Source of the DNA: an uncultured Atopobiaceae bacterium
GTDB taxonomy: Bacteria > Actinomycetota > Coriobacteriia > Coriobacteriales > Atopobiaceae
Direction of reading: 5' to 3'
Assembly (NCBI GenBank): GCA_947599965.1
Contig: CANQFP010000001.1
Coordinates: 1-64,000 of the forward strand
DNA: 64,000 nt
The notes under the pieces were generated by a model. The model searched no databases. It was not told where the DNA came from and saw only the letters and a list, made by a program, of their open reading frames with translations. The translations under genes and the position numbers were made by a program. Position 1 is the first letter of the stretch, and every line of letters starts with the position of its first letter. This document shows, piece after piece, positions 33,101 through 41,949 of this stretch.

Positions 33101-33880
33101 GCCGATCTTCTTGGCGATGGCCACGAGCTGCTCGGAGATCTGGCGATCGGTCTTGGGGTTCGGATCGCGGGTGTAGGTGAGGCCGTGCTCCTGGATCTCG
33201 ATGTAGAAATCGCCCGGGGCGAACATGTCGCGCAGCGTCTCGGCCCACCTGAGGGCGTCTTCCGGGTTGTCTTCGCGGATGCGCCTCGCGACGATGCCGT
33301 TCACGCAGGCGGACGTGGCAATGAGGCCCTCGGCGTGCTCACGCAGCGAATCCACCGTGACGCGGGGCTTGTAGTAGAAGCCGTTCACGGCCGCGTCGGA
33401 GACGATCTTCATGAGGTTGACGTAGCCGGTCTTGTTCTTGGCGAGCAGGATGAGGTGGTAGAGCTCGGGCTTATGCCCCTTCGCGAGGGTCGAATCGGGA
33501 GTGAGGTAGACCTCGCAGCCGTAGATGGGCTTGATGCGCGGGGCGGGCTTGATCTCATCGAGCGGCCGGCCGGAGGCGATGGCCGCCTGGTCGGCCTCCC
33601 ACTGGGCGTGCGAGCGGGGGTTTGCGGGATCGAGCTCCGTCTGGGGGCGGCCGTGCTCCAAGTTATCCTTGTCGTGGAACCACTGCTGCCAATCGGGCTC
33701 GGCGTGGTTCACGCGATCCGTCTCGCTCGCGAGCTCGGGAACGCCGTACATGTAGCCGTGATCGGTGATTGCCACGGCGGGCATGCCCAGCTTGACGGCC
33801 TTGTTCACCATGTCCCTCACGCGCGTCGCGCCGTCGAGCATGGAGTAGTCGGTGTGGTTGTGGAGATGTACGAACGCCAT
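30110..33880 (-). CDS. dnaE: DNA polymerase III alpha subunit
   Basis: The 1256-residue replicative polymerase begins with a PHP domain (FVHLHNHTDYSMLDGA and ITDHGYMYG). The palm holds the catalytic aspartates in PDIDMDFDDDRR, preceded by GVGPGRGSAGGS. Next come the fingers (YRPGPLRAGMVDTYINR), a helix-hairpin-helix region and a C-terminal OB fold (GMVSELSRKTTKRGKAMATLTLQD). It has no exonuclease insertion, so it is DnaE rather than PolC. I take ATG 33880, eight bases after AAGGGG, over an in-frame GTG three codons upstream. It is the first gene of a run that continues into the NAD-synthetase-like gene and ruvCAB. Confidence 0.98.
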   Translation of the reverse strand: MAFVHLHNHTDYSMLDGATRVRDMVNKAVKLGMPAVAITDHGYMYGVPELASETDRVNHAEPDWQQWFHDKDNLEHGRPQTELDPANPRSHAQWEADQAAIASGRPLDEIKPAPRIKPIYGCEVYLTPDSTLAKGHKPELYHLILLAKNKTGYVNLMKIVSDAAVNGFYYKPRVTVDSLREHAEGLIATSACVNGIVARRIREDNPEDALRWAETLRDMFAPGDFYIEIQEHGLTYTRDPNPKTDRQISEQLVAIAKKIGCKVVCTNDFHYLNREDALSEDILACVGNGKILSDPDRFKMKRTEDGLGDFYMKSEEEMRALFDWIPEAADTTLEIAEKCNVEFEWNNILLPKFPLDEGETNESQLRRDCEIGLAKRYGKDWKSARPDVVERFEHEYEIICGKGFAAYFLIVADYVGWAKRNGIGVGPGRGSAGGSIVAYALDIITFDPLENGLLFERFLSPERTEMPDIDMDFDDDRRLEVIDYVRRRYGKECVTHVITYSTIKARQAIRDAARVLDQPIFLADKLTKMVSGLDPKLKDVLQRNPEHPEAFSPDFAKAYQSDPDARQVIDSALSIEGFLRGEGVHACAVLIAPDAVNEHVPTKLDTKQAVEITQYEGHAIAEMGLLKMDFLGLRTLTVISKTLANIKANHGIDVDIDHIPFDDPAIYELLSSGRTAGVFQVESEGMTATIKAMRPSEFKHVVAIIALYRPGPLRAGMVDTYINRMNGIEPVVFYDERLSRILDETYGTIVYQEQVMQISMVMSGFSAGESDRVRKAVAKKKIKLMTEAVQHWEDGADETMEQHWKEGAVRNGYDRAVAERIWDDVLEFASYAFNKSHSAGYAILVMQTAWLKAHYPKEFMAAVLTSYIGKTDKIVHYMNACRREGIAVLPPDVNESGVDFTATPEGVRFGLAGIKNLGSAVAEAIIAEREANGPYENLHDLVDRVPAQCLNRSAVECLIKAGAFDFSGYPRRQLMGFVDKNNPENVLAQAQNRQKSRAVGQTSFFDLFDVGEDTGFELEVPPPSDLEWDRLTKLAHEKDALGLYVSDHPLSPFAYAMAEARDYAIADVLAEADGSGRYLVPEDTPIWLCGMVSELSRKTTKRGKAMATLTLQDLDGELGVVVFPDLFASCRELLEDETMDVFIRIRGTVERSERTNQMSVQFKAQEIQPLILNETTNRPKTLTLELPKHHLTGLLMERLQGLFSSYPGNDRVELFVSGEDASTLRIALPISVDAKNMLLVGEANEYVGPEGRVKVA

Positions 33881-34108
33881 CGAGCGCACCCCTTCGAGCC
33901 TTCGTTCACGCCGCCTTCAGCCGGCGAGGGGAAGCCTACCACGCGAGCGTCACAACAATTCAGCCCCTTCGCGCCCCGCTCGAAACCTCCGCGAAACGCC
34001 CGCGCGCGAATCGGCGAGCACACCCTCTGAGCTGGGTATAGACCCTTCGTGGAGTCGCGGCGCGCCCGACGCTCCACCGAGTGGTCCGAGACGAGGGAGG
34101 CGAGCGGG

Positions 34109-36655
34109 GTGTTGGCACCGGTGCACGTGCTCTGGATCATCGGACTCGCCCTCGGCATCGTCTCGCTCATAGCCCTCGGGGCCTCCATCATGAGCGAGCG
34201 GTTCATGCGCTGGTTCCCCTGGTCGTCGAAGATGGCGGGCAAGCTCGGCATCGTCATCGTCGGCGCCTTCGTGCTCGTCTTTCCCATCGCGGCCTTCGAC
34301 ATGGACGGCTCAGGCGGCCTCGTCTGGCGGACGCTCTCCGAATCCATCCCCGGCGCCATCTACGAGACCGCCCAGGTGCTCGTGCTCCAGGTCTCCCTCG
34401 ACACGTGGTCGCTCGAGGTCTTCGCCGCCGTCGGCGAGGGACTGCTCGGCCACGTCTATTTCTGGCTCCTCGTCTTCTTCGCCATCGCCTGCCCCGTCGT
34501 CTTGGCCATGACGGCCATCGACGTGGTGTTGAACGGCCTCGCCGGGTTCGCCGTGCGGATGAAGAGCCTGAAGAAGGCCGTGCGGGGCCTTCCCATCTAC
34601 GTCTTCTACGGCCTCTCCGACAACACGGTCACCCTCGCCCTCGACCTGCTCGAGCACGTGGGCTCCGCCGACGCGGCGCCCTCCGAGCGCATGCCGCTCC
34701 TCATCTTCACCAACGTGAGCGGCGAGAGCGGCGCCTCGGGCGAATCCTTCGAGGGCCAGGTGCGCGAGGCGGCCGCGGGCGTGGCCGACATCGTGATCAC
34801 GCCACTCGTGCTCGAGGACGTGCCGGGCCACATCTGCCCGTGGGCGAGGAAGCGCTGCCAGACGCACTACCTCGTGCTCTCCAACGACGAGGCACTGAAC
34901 GTGCGCACGACGATCCGCCTCGCCGACACCTTCACCGAGGAGCTCCTCACGGCCGAGCTCGAACGGCTCGGTTGGAACGTGGACGCCATCGGCGAACATC
35001 CCGAGATCGCCCCCGCGACGCGCCGCCTCGCCGAAAACATCCACGTCTGGTGCACGCACGCCAACCCCGACGACGACCTCGTCTTCGATTCGCTTCCCTA
35101 CCGCGGCCCCTCCGAGGAGATCATGGCCGCCCTTTTGCGCGCCCACGCGGGCCGGGAGAGCTCTCGCTCGAGGACCCTCATCGCACGGCGCGTCCTGCCC
35201 CTCGAGCAGCGGATACGCAGCCTCTTCGAGGTGCGGCTCATCTTCGAGAAACGCGAGATGGTCTGGGACGCGCTCGTGGAGCATCCGCTCACGGAGGTAC
35301 TCGACCCCATCGACCTCTCCGCGGCGGAGCCTCCCCGCCAGCGCCTCCTCGTCCTCGTCGTCGGGCTCGGCGAGAGCGGGCTCGAGGCCTTGAAGGCCGC
35401 CTTCTGGTTCGGCAGGTTGCCGAACGTGGAACTCAGCATCATCGCCGTGGATGCCGGCGCCCGGGGAAAGCTCGCCCGGCTCGCCGCCTCGGCCCCGGGG
35501 CTCGTCGCCGATCGCCACGCCGGGCCGGGCGCGGGATCGCCCACCGTCGCCTTCGTCGAGGCCGATCCGCGCTCCCACGACCTCGAGCGGCTCCTCGACG
35601 GCGAGACCCTCTCCGCCCTCACCGTCGAAGGCGACGACATCTCGAGCTACGACGTCTCCCTTCCCGACGATGCGCGCGTCTACGCCATGGTCACGCTCGA
35701 CGATGACGACGTGGACGTGACCGTGGCCCTGAGGGTCCAGCGCGCGCTCGCAACCCGCGCCCTCGCGGGGAGGCTGCCGGGCGCGCTTCTCAAGAGGCCC
35801 GTGGTCTCGCTCGAGATCGTGGACGAGGAGCTCTTCGATTCCGTCTCCCACCTCGCGGACGGCGAGGAGGCCTTCCCGCTCGTGCCCTTCGGCGCAACCT
35901 ACCGCACCTTCTCCTACGAATCCGTCTTCGCCGCCCCGTGGGAGCGCGCGGCCTTGAACCTCCAGGGCGCCCACGACACCGCCTTCGCCCTCGCGCGCGG
36001 CGGCTCGGCCTCGGTGGACGCCTCCGAGGCCGTCGAGTCCTACAACTCCCTCGAGGTACGCAAGCTCTCCGATCGCGCCGAGGTGCGCTTCGCCATCTAT
36101 CGTCTCTGGTGCCTCGGGCTCGACCACGGCACCTCCGCCTCCGCCGACCTCCACGACGCCTGGCTCGAGAAGCTCGACGCCACGGGCGTGCTTAAGGCCG
36201 TGCGGGCGGGAGACGCAGAGGCCAGGGCCTGCGTCGCGGGAACGGCGTTCACCACCTCCGCCATGGACGCCGCCTCGCGCGCCGAACGCGTGGCCCAGAC
36301 CATGGCCGAATCGGAACTCGCACGAAGGCGTTGGCCCGTGCTCTGCGCCCTCGGCGACCTCGAGCACGCGCGCTGGTGCGCGTTCTTCCGCGCCCAGGGG
36401 TGGCGCGGCATCGCCGATTTCGCGGAGCTCGAACGCATGATGGCCCTGGTCGGGCGCGCCGACGACCCGGCTTGGCCCTACCCGCACCAGTCGACGCGCC
36501 TCCTCGCCCACTACTACCTCGTGGACGATCCCCTCGAGGCGGCGAGGCGGGGCGCCGAGTGCCGAGACGACCCCTGCTCCGACGATCGGCTCATCGTACT
36601 CGAGACCATCCGCGCCCTGCGCGGCGAGATCGTGGGCATCCCGAACGAAGGCTAG
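34109..36655 (+). CDS. Uncharacterised membrane protein with two Rossmann-like nucleotide-binding segments and a RyR-like C-terminus
   Basis: I do not recognise a named family. The 848-residue protein has three transmembrane helices near the N-terminus (WIIGLALGIVSLIALGASI, LGIVIVGAFVLVFPIAAF and FWLLVFFAIACPVVLAMTAI). A cytosolic part follows. One segment begins IYVFYGLSDNTVTLALDLL and a second RLLVLVVGLGESGLEALKAA; both look like the start of TrkA/RCK-type Rossmann folds. The C-terminus (LGDLEHARWCAFFRAQGWR) resembles RyR-type repeats. This pattern recalls ligand-gated ion channels or signalling receptors, but no K+-filter motif is visible. I use GTG 34109, after GGAGG, over an upstream GTG at 34049. 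The 228 bases before it show no clear element. Confidence 0.6.
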   Translation: MLAPVHVLWIIGLALGIVSLIALGASIMSERFMRWFPWSSKMAGKLGIVIVGAFVLVFPIAAFDMDGSGGLVWRTLSESIPGAIYETAQVLVLQVSLDTWSLEVFAAVGEGLLGHVYFWLLVFFAIACPVVLAMTAIDVVLNGLAGFAVRMKSLKKAVRGLPIYVFYGLSDNTVTLALDLLEHVGSADAAPSERMPLLIFTNVSGESGASGESFEGQVREAAAGVADIVITPLVLEDVPGHICPWARKRCQTHYLVLSNDEALNVRTTIRLADTFTEELLTAELERLGWNVDAIGEHPEIAPATRRLAENIHVWCTHANPDDDLVFDSLPYRGPSEEIMAALLRAHAGRESSRSRTLIARRVLPLEQRIRSLFEVRLIFEKREMVWDALVEHPLTEVLDPIDLSAAEPPRQRLLVLVVGLGESGLEALKAAFWFGRLPNVELSIIAVDAGARGKLARLAASAPGLVADRHAGPGAGSPTVAFVEADPRSHDLERLLDGETLSALTVEGDDISSYDVSLPDDARVYAMVTLDDDDVDVTVALRVQRALATRALAGRLPGALLKRPVVSLEIVDEELFDSVSHLADGEEAFPLVPFGATYRTFSYESVFAAPWERAALNLQGAHDTAFALARGGSASVDASEAVESYNSLEVRKLSDRAEVRFAIYRLWCLGLDHGTSASADLHDAWLEKLDATGVLKAVRAGDAEARACVAGTAFTTSAMDAASRAERVAQTMAESELARRRWPVLCALGDLEHARWCAFFRAQGWRGIADFAELERMMALVGRADDPAWPYPHQSTRLLAHYYLVDDPLEAARRGAECRDDPCSDDRLIVLETIRALRGEIVGIPNEG

Positions 36656-36782
36656 GGCCCTCGGGCGGCGTCCTCGGCGACGCCCCCTGCGCAGGCGGGA
36701 GGCGTCGGCGGGCTGCTCTACACTTTTCCCGATGGCCGGATGCCCGCTGGCATCCGTTGACGGCGAGCGAGGGGGAGGTGCG

Positions 36783-38204
36783 GTGGCGGCCCTCGACCTG
36801 AAGCGCCTCACCGGCGACTTCCTCTACGCCGCGTCGGCGCAGGCGGTGGGGCTCCTCGTCGGCTTCGCCAACACGCTCCTCCTCCCGAAGCTCCTCTCCG
36901 TGCCCGTCTACGGCTACTGGCAGCTCTTCCTCTTCTACGCGGGCTACACGGGTGTCTTCGCCTTCGGCCTCGTGGACGGCGTCTACCTCGTCCTCGGGGG
37001 CGAGCGACGCGAGGGGCTCGATCGCCGGGCGGTGAACGCGCAGTTCTGGTGCTGCGCCGTGATGCAGCTCGCGGTGAGTGCGATCCTTCTTGCCGCGGGC
37101 TTCGCCGAGGGCGGCCCCGAGAGAAGCGTCGTCATCTTCGGCGTGGCGCTCTACCTCGTCTTCTTCAACACCGCGAACTTCCTCGGCTATCTCTTCCAGG
37201 CCATCGGCGAGACGAGGCGCTATTCGCTCTCCGTCATCGTCGAATCGCTCGTCTTCTTCGCCGGCATGCTCGGCCTCATCCTCGTCGGCGTCGTGGATCT
37301 CGCGCCCTACGTGATCGCCTACGTCGTCTCGCGCGCTTGCCGCCTCGGTTATTGCGCCTGGTATGCGAGGGACATCCTGCGCTCGGGATTCCTCGAGCTC
37401 AAGGAGGCCGTGCGGCTCTCCCTTGCCTCCATGCGGGTGGGCGTGAAGCTCCTCGTCTCCAACCTCGCGGCGCTCTTCATCGTCGGGGTCGCGCGGCTCG
37501 TCATCGACCTCTCCTGGGACATCGAGGCCTTCGCCGTCGTCTCGCTCGCGCTCGCGCTCGTGAACGTCTTCATGACCTTCACGAGCCAGGTGGCGATGGT
37601 GCTCTTCCCGGCGCTCCGCCGGGTGGAGGCGGGCGAGCTCTCCGCGCTCTTCCTGCGACTTCGCGACTGGCTCTCGCTCATCCTGCCCGTGCTCTACGTG
37701 CTCTACGGCCCGGTCGTGCTCGTGCTCGGCGCCTGGCTTCCCGCCTACGCCGAGGCCTTCTCGCTCTTCGCGCTGCTGCTTCCGCTCTGCGTCTACAACG
37801 GCAAGATGGACGTGGTGGGTTTCACGATGCTCAAGGTGCTCAGGCGTGAGGACGCGCTCTGGCGCATCAACGTCATCACCTGCCTCGTGAGCTCGGCGGG
37901 GGCACTCGCGGGTGCCTTCTGGCTCCACTCTATCCCGGCGATCCTCATCTGGATCGTGGCCGCCGTCATCGCCCGTTGCCTCTTCGCCGAGCGCTACGTC
38001 ACGCGCGCCCTCGGGCTCCCGGGCGGTTTCATCAACCTCGGCTCCGTCGTCGTGAGCGTCGTCGCGATCGTTGCCAACGTATGGCTCGGCCTCGGTTGGA
38101 GCACCCTCGTGGTGGCGCTCGCCTATATCATGTATCTCGGTGTCTTTCGAAACGAGACGGCGAAGCTCGTCGCCCGCGCGCGACGACTTGGCCCTCGATC
38201 CTAG
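36783..38204 (+). CDS. Polysaccharide flippase (Wzx/MATE-like)
   Basis: The 473-residue protein is made of 12 or more hydrophobic helices with few charges, the outline of oligosaccharide flippases (MVF superfamily). The start (LKRLTGDFLYAASAQAVGLLVGF) and the motif near LPKLLSVPVYGYWQLFLFYAGY fit polysaccharide biosynthesis exporters. It would turn a lipid-linked glycan to the outer face of the membrane. The GTG at 36783 follows GGGGGAGG by four bases and is preferred to a frame start at 36732. It heads five co-directional surface-glycan genes, ending with LicD at 41915. Confidence 0.85.
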   Translation: MAALDLKRLTGDFLYAASAQAVGLLVGFANTLLLPKLLSVPVYGYWQLFLFYAGYTGVFAFGLVDGVYLVLGGERREGLDRRAVNAQFWCCAVMQLAVSAILLAAGFAEGGPERSVVIFGVALYLVFFNTANFLGYLFQAIGETRRYSLSVIVESLVFFAGMLGLILVGVVDLAPYVIAYVVSRACRLGYCAWYARDILRSGFLELKEAVRLSLASMRVGVKLLVSNLAALFIVGVARLVIDLSWDIEAFAVVSLALALVNVFMTFTSQVAMVLFPALRRVEAGELSALFLRLRDWLSLILPVLYVLYGPVVLVLGAWLPAYAEAFSLFALLLPLCVYNGKMDVVGFTMLKVLRREDALWRINVITCLVSSAGALAGAFWLHSIPAILIWIVAAVIARCLFAERYVTRALGLPGGFINLGSVVVSVVAIVANVWLGLGWSTLVVALAYIMYLGVFRNETAKLVARARRLGPRS

Positions 38205-38213
38205 GGAGGGGCG

Positions 38214-38960
38214 ATGGGTTCGAGGCCCGTCACGGTCGCGGTCATCTTCGCCGGCGGCACCGGCTCGCGCATGAACGGCGCCACGCGCCCCAAGCAGTTC
38301 CTCGAGCTCGGCGGCCGCCCGATCATCGCCCATACGCTCCAGCACTTCGAGGAGCACGAGCAGGTGGCGGCGATCTTCATCGCCTGCCTCGAGCCGTGGA
38401 TCGCCTATCTCGAGGGCATCGTCGAGCGCTTCGGGTTCGAGAAGGTGGCGGGCATCGTCGCCGGGGGCGAGACCTGCCAGCTCTCCATCGCGAACGGCCT
38501 CGAGGCGGCGGCCGCTTGGACGTCGAAGCGCGGCGCCGACGACGCCATCGTGCTCGTGCACGACGGCGTGCGCCCGCTCATCGACCACGAGACCATCAGC
38601 CGCTGCATCGCGTCGGTGGAGGCGCGTGGGGCCACGGCCACGGTGGCGAACGCCCAGGAGACGGTGATCGTCTCCGACGGCGACGTCGTGTCGGAGGTCA
38701 TGGATCGCAACCGCTGCCTCCTCGCGCGAGCGCCCCAGGGCTTTCGGCTGGAAGACCTCCTCGTCGCCGAGAGGCGGGCCATCGCGAGCGGCAGGGTGGA
38801 CTACATCGACTGCGTCTCGCTCATGGCCGCCGCCGGGGCGACGATCCACACGATCCCGGGGCCGCCCGACAACATCAAGATCACGACCCGCCGCGACTTC
38901 TTCGCGTTCAAGGGCTACATGGACTACAAGGAAATGGAGCAACTATGGGAGAGCTCGTAG
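38214..38960 (+). CDS. IspD/TarI-like cytidylyltransferase
   Basis: The 248-residue protein has the cytidylyltransferase signature AVIFAGGTGSRMNGATRPKQ, then VLVHDGVRPLID and a C-terminal DNIKITTRRDF. That fold is shared by IspD (methylerythritol phosphate pathway) and TarI/Bcs1 (CDP-ribitol for teichoic acids and capsules). Its place between a flippase and an epimerase, in front of LicD, favours the TarI-type role of making CDP-ribitol or a related CDP-polyol. A chromosomal ispD elsewhere would confirm this. GGAGGGG precedes ATG 38214. The next gene overlaps its end by 16 bases. Confidence 0.85.
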   Translation: MGSRPVTVAVIFAGGTGSRMNGATRPKQFLELGGRPIIAHTLQHFEEHEQVAAIFIACLEPWIAYLEGIVERFGFEKVAGIVAGGETCQLSIANGLEAAAAWTSKRGADDAIVLVHDGVRPLIDHETISRCIASVEARGATATVANAQETVIVSDGDVVSEVMDRNRCLLARAPQGFRLEDLLVAERRAIASGRVDYIDCVSLMAAAGATIHTIPGPPDNIKITTRRDFFAFKGYMDYKEMEQLWESS

Positions 38961-40024
38961 CGTTTCTCGAGGCGAGGGCGGCCGCCCTCGCCGAAGACGA
39001 GACCGTGCCCTGGGATGCCCTCGACGGCGCGACCTTCTGCGTGACCGGCGCCACCGGGCTCATCGGATCCCAGCTCGTGCGCACCCTGAAGGCGCGCAAG
39101 CTCGCCAAAGGCGACCTCACCCCCATCGTGCTGCCCGTGCGCAACGTCCACAGGGCCCAGCGCATGTTCGGCAAGCTGCTGCCCTGCGCCTACGTGGGAT
39201 GGCAGGCGGGCTTCGAACTCCACGCCGCGCCGGCGCCCGATTACATCGTCCACGGCGCCTCCCCCACCGAGAGCGCGGCGTTCGTGAACCACCCGGCCGA
39301 GACCATCCAAGCCATCCTCGACGGCTCCCAGGCCGTGCTCTACCTCGCCGAGGACGCCTCCTCGAAGAAGGTGCTCCTGCTCTCCACCATGGAGGTCTAC
39401 GGCGGCGCCTACGGCAAGGTGGACGAGACCACGTTCGGCCCGCTCGATCCGATGCAGGTGCGCAGCAGCTACCCCGAGGCGAAGCGGATGGCGGAGTGCC
39501 TGTTCGCCGCCTACGCCTCCGAGTTCGGCATGCCGGCCTCGGTGCTGAGGCTCGCCCAGACCTTCGGCGAGGGCGTGATGCCCACGGACACCCGCGCCTT
39601 CGCGGAGTTCGGCCGCCAGGCGCTCGCGGGCTCCGACGTGACCCTCGTGACCTCGGGCACGAAGCGAAACCCCTATCTCTCCGTGGACGACGCCGTGCGC
39701 GCCATCCTCATCGGCCTCGTGAGGGCCGAGCCGGGCGAGGCCTACAACGTGGCCAACGAGGCCACCTACGTCTCCGTCCGCGAGCTCGCGGAGACCGCGA
39801 TCGCGACGCTCTCCCCTTCGCCCGACGCCAAGGTGGTCTACAAGCTGGACGCGACCCGCGAGGGCTCGTTCCGCCCCGCCTCCGAGCTCGACCTCGACAC
39901 CGCGAAGTTCCACGCCCTCGGCTGGGAGCCCACGGAGGATCTTCCGGCCATGTTCAGCGCCATGGCGAAGGGCTGGGAGGCAAACCGAGACGATCTCATC
40001 GCCCGCGGCGTCCTCGAGCCGTGA
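38945..40024 (+). CDS. NAD-dependent epimerase/dehydratase
   Basis: The 359-residue protein is an extended SDR enzyme. It has the glycine-rich NAD loop in FCVTGATGLIGSQLVRTL and the serine in LLLSTMEVYG. The Tyr-x3-Lys pair is in SSYPEAKRMAE. The C-terminal half has NPYLSVDDAVRAI and AYNVANEATYVSVRELAE. These enzymes act on nucleotide sugars or, beside a TarI-like gene, may act as a reductase that makes the polyol phosphate. ATG 38945 follows GGAG and lies inside the cytidylyltransferase gene, so the two are coupled. The exact reaction is not known. Confidence 0.85.
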   Translation: MGELVAFLEARAAALAEDETVPWDALDGATFCVTGATGLIGSQLVRTLKARKLAKGDLTPIVLPVRNVHRAQRMFGKLLPCAYVGWQAGFELHAAPAPDYIVHGASPTESAAFVNHPAETIQAILDGSQAVLYLAEDASSKKVLLLSTMEVYGGAYGKVDETTFGPLDPMQVRSSYPEAKRMAECLFAAYASEFGMPASVLRLAQTFGEGVMPTDTRAFAEFGRQALAGSDVTLVTSGTKRNPYLSVDDAVRAILIGLVRAEPGEAYNVANEATYVSVRELAETAIATLSPSPDAKVVYKLDATREGSFRPASELDLDTAKFHALGWEPTEDLPAMFSAMAKGWEANRDDLIARGVLEP

Positions 40025-40043
40025 GAACGCGCGCGAGCGCCTC

Positions 40044-41039
40044 GTGATGGGGGATTCGCGACATTGCCCCTCCCGGGGCACGCCGCGCGTGCTCGTGCTC
40101 ATGGCGGCCTACAACGGCGCCCGCACGCTCGAGGCCCAGGTGGCTTCGATCCTCGCCCAGGAGGGCGTGCGCGTCGCCATCGCCATCCGAGACGACGGGT
40201 CCGAGGACGCGACGCTCGCCTGCGCGCGCCGGTTGGCGGCCGGGCATCCCGAGATCACCGTCACGCAAAACCCGCGCAACCTCGGCATCGCCGAGACCTT
40301 CATGGGCCTCGTGGGCTCCGTGCGCGAACGCGGCTTCGACTACTACGCCTTCGCCGATGACGACGACCTCTGGCATCCGGGTAAGCTCGCCCGCGCCGTC
40401 TCCACGCTCGAGGCGGCGCACGGGATCGCCGGCGCCAAGCGAGGCCGGCTCTACTACAGCGACGTCCGCCACGTGGACCGGGCGACGGGGCGAGCCCTCC
40501 CCTCGGAGGCCGCGAAGTTCATCGGCCACGAGCGGGAGTTCTCGACGCTGCTCGTTTCCAACTGGGCGGCCGGCTGCACGATGGTCTTCGACGAGCCGCT
40601 CCGACGCCTGCTCTGCCGGGCTCGGCCCGCGCGCTACCCGCGCATCCACGACGCCTGGGTGCACCTCGTGGCGCTCTCCTCGGCGATGACGGTGCCCGAT
40701 CTCGAGTTCGCCGGCATCGACCACCTCGTGGGGGCGTCGAATGCCACCGTGGGGCGCGTCGACCGGGGCTTCGGCTCCCTTTCCGCCAAGCGCCTGCGCT
40801 CGGCCCTCGCCCAGCTCCCCGGCGAGCGCACGCACCCCTTCGCCGATGCCGCGGCGGCGCTCCTCTCGCTCTACGCTCCCCTCATGGACGCGCACGACAG
40901 GGAACTCGCCTCGCTTCTCGCGGCGCTTCCGAGCTCCGCGCCCCTGCGAGCCCGCACGGCGCTCGCGGGGCCGTTCCACCTGCCCGGCGCAACCGAGGAC
41001 GCGCTCCTTCGCGCCCGCATCCTCATGAACAGGCTCTAG
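40044..41039 (+). CDS. Family 2 glycosyltransferase (rhamnosyltransferase-like)
   Basis: The 331-residue protein has a GT-A fold: VLVLMAAYNGARTLEAQVAS, IRDDGSEDATL, NLGIAETFM and the metal-binding YYAFADDDDLWHPGKL. The latter wording is frequent in rhamnosyl- and galactosyltransferases of capsule clusters. A GTG at 40044 is directly followed by an ATG at 40047; neither has a clear ribosome site, so coupling to the epimerase gene 19 bases upstream is likely. Donor sugar is unknown. Confidence 0.85.
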   Translation: MMGDSRHCPSRGTPRVLVLMAAYNGARTLEAQVASILAQEGVRVAIAIRDDGSEDATLACARRLAAGHPEITVTQNPRNLGIAETFMGLVGSVRERGFDYYAFADDDDLWHPGKLARAVSTLEAAHGIAGAKRGRLYYSDVRHVDRATGRALPSEAAKFIGHEREFSTLLVSNWAAGCTMVFDEPLRRLLCRARPARYPRIHDAWVHLVALSSAMTVPDLEFAGIDHLVGASNATVGRVDRGFGSLSAKRLRSALAQLPGERTHPFADAAAALLSLYAPLMDAHDRELASLLAALPSSAPLRARTALAGPFHLPGATEDALLRARILMNRL

Positions 41040-41048
41040 GGAGGTTCC

Positions 41049-41915
41049 ATGCAGCTTCGCCGCGACGAGGCACTCGCCAAGCTCCAAGCCACGATCCTCG
41101 AGATTCTCGACGCCATCGCCTCCTTCTGCGCCGAGCACGAGATCACATGGTTCCTCGATTCGGGGACGACGCTCGGAGCCCTTCGCCACGACGGATTCAT
41201 CCCCTGGGATGACGACGCGGACGTGGGGATGCTCCGCGCCGACTGGGAGCGCTTCACGAGGCTCGCCCGCGATCGCTTCATCCCCGGCTTCTCCGTCCAC
41301 ACGGCGAAGGACACCGAGGGCTTCGACGGCATCATGGCCAAGGTCTACAGGGACGGCACGCGCTTCATCGATCGCCGCGCCGAAAACGAGGGGTTCGAGC
41401 AGGGGATCTTCGTGGACGTCTTTCCCTACGACGCCCTCTTCGCCGATGAGCGCCGGGCGCGGGCGCAGCTGAGACGCGCGCGGTTTTGGACCTACGTCCT
41501 CTATCTCGCGGGGTCGGGCGACGTGAACGTGCCCCATGGCGGGGCCCTCGGCGCCACCGAGCGGCTCGGAGCCGCCCTCGCGAACCCCCTCGTACACGCG
41601 CTCTTCTCGAAGGAGCGAGCGCTCGGGAACTTCGAGCGGGCGATTCCGCGCCCGGGAGACGCCGTATCGGACATCGTGGTGCCGCTTCCCTACGAACTTC
41701 GACATCCGATCGAGACGCTCGTGCCCCCGGCGACCCACGAGTTCTGCGGCCGGCAGTTTCCCGTGCCGGCGGACGCCGAGGACTACCTCCGCGTGAAGTA
41801 CGGCGATTGGCGTCGGCTCCCGCCGCCCGAGGCGCGCAAGAGCCACCTGCCCGTGCTCATCGACTTCGGCGACGGCGACGTCTACGGCAAAGACGAAGCG
41901 CAAGCTACGAGTTGA
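41049..41915 (+). CDS. licD: LicD-family phosphotransferase
   Basis: The 288-residue protein has the LicD/fukutin nucleotidyltransferase motif: FLDSGTTLGALRHDGFIPWDDDADVGM, with the metal-binding aspartates in DDDAD, then GIFVDVFPYDAL. LicD proteins attach phosphocholine or other phospho-groups to teichoic acids and surface sugars. It closes the glycan cluster, so the polymer probably carries a phospho-substituent. GGGAGG precedes ATG 41049. No choline kinase or CTP:phosphocholine cytidylyltransferase is in the window; the TarI-like gene might supply a CDP-activated donor. Confidence 0.9.
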   Translation: MQLRRDEALAKLQATILEILDAIASFCAEHEITWFLDSGTTLGALRHDGFIPWDDDADVGMLRADWERFTRLARDRFIPGFSVHTAKDTEGFDGIMAKVYRDGTRFIDRRAENEGFEQGIFVDVFPYDALFADERRARAQLRRARFWTYVLYLAGSGDVNVPHGGALGATERLGAALANPLVHALFSKERALGNFERAIPRPGDAVSDIVVPLPYELRHPIETLVPPATHEFCGRQFPVPADAEDYLRVKYGDWRRLPPPEARKSHLPVLIDFGDGDVYGKDEAQATS

Positions 41916-41949
41916 TGCGAAGAGTCACGGGTTCGGCCAAACAACAGGA

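Noticed and set aside
38214-38960. Calling this gene ispD of the isoprenoid pathway
   Set aside because: The fold is shared, but the position between a flippase and an epimerase and the coupling to the epimerase favour a CDP-polyol role. Left as IspD/TarI-like because sequence alone does not decide.
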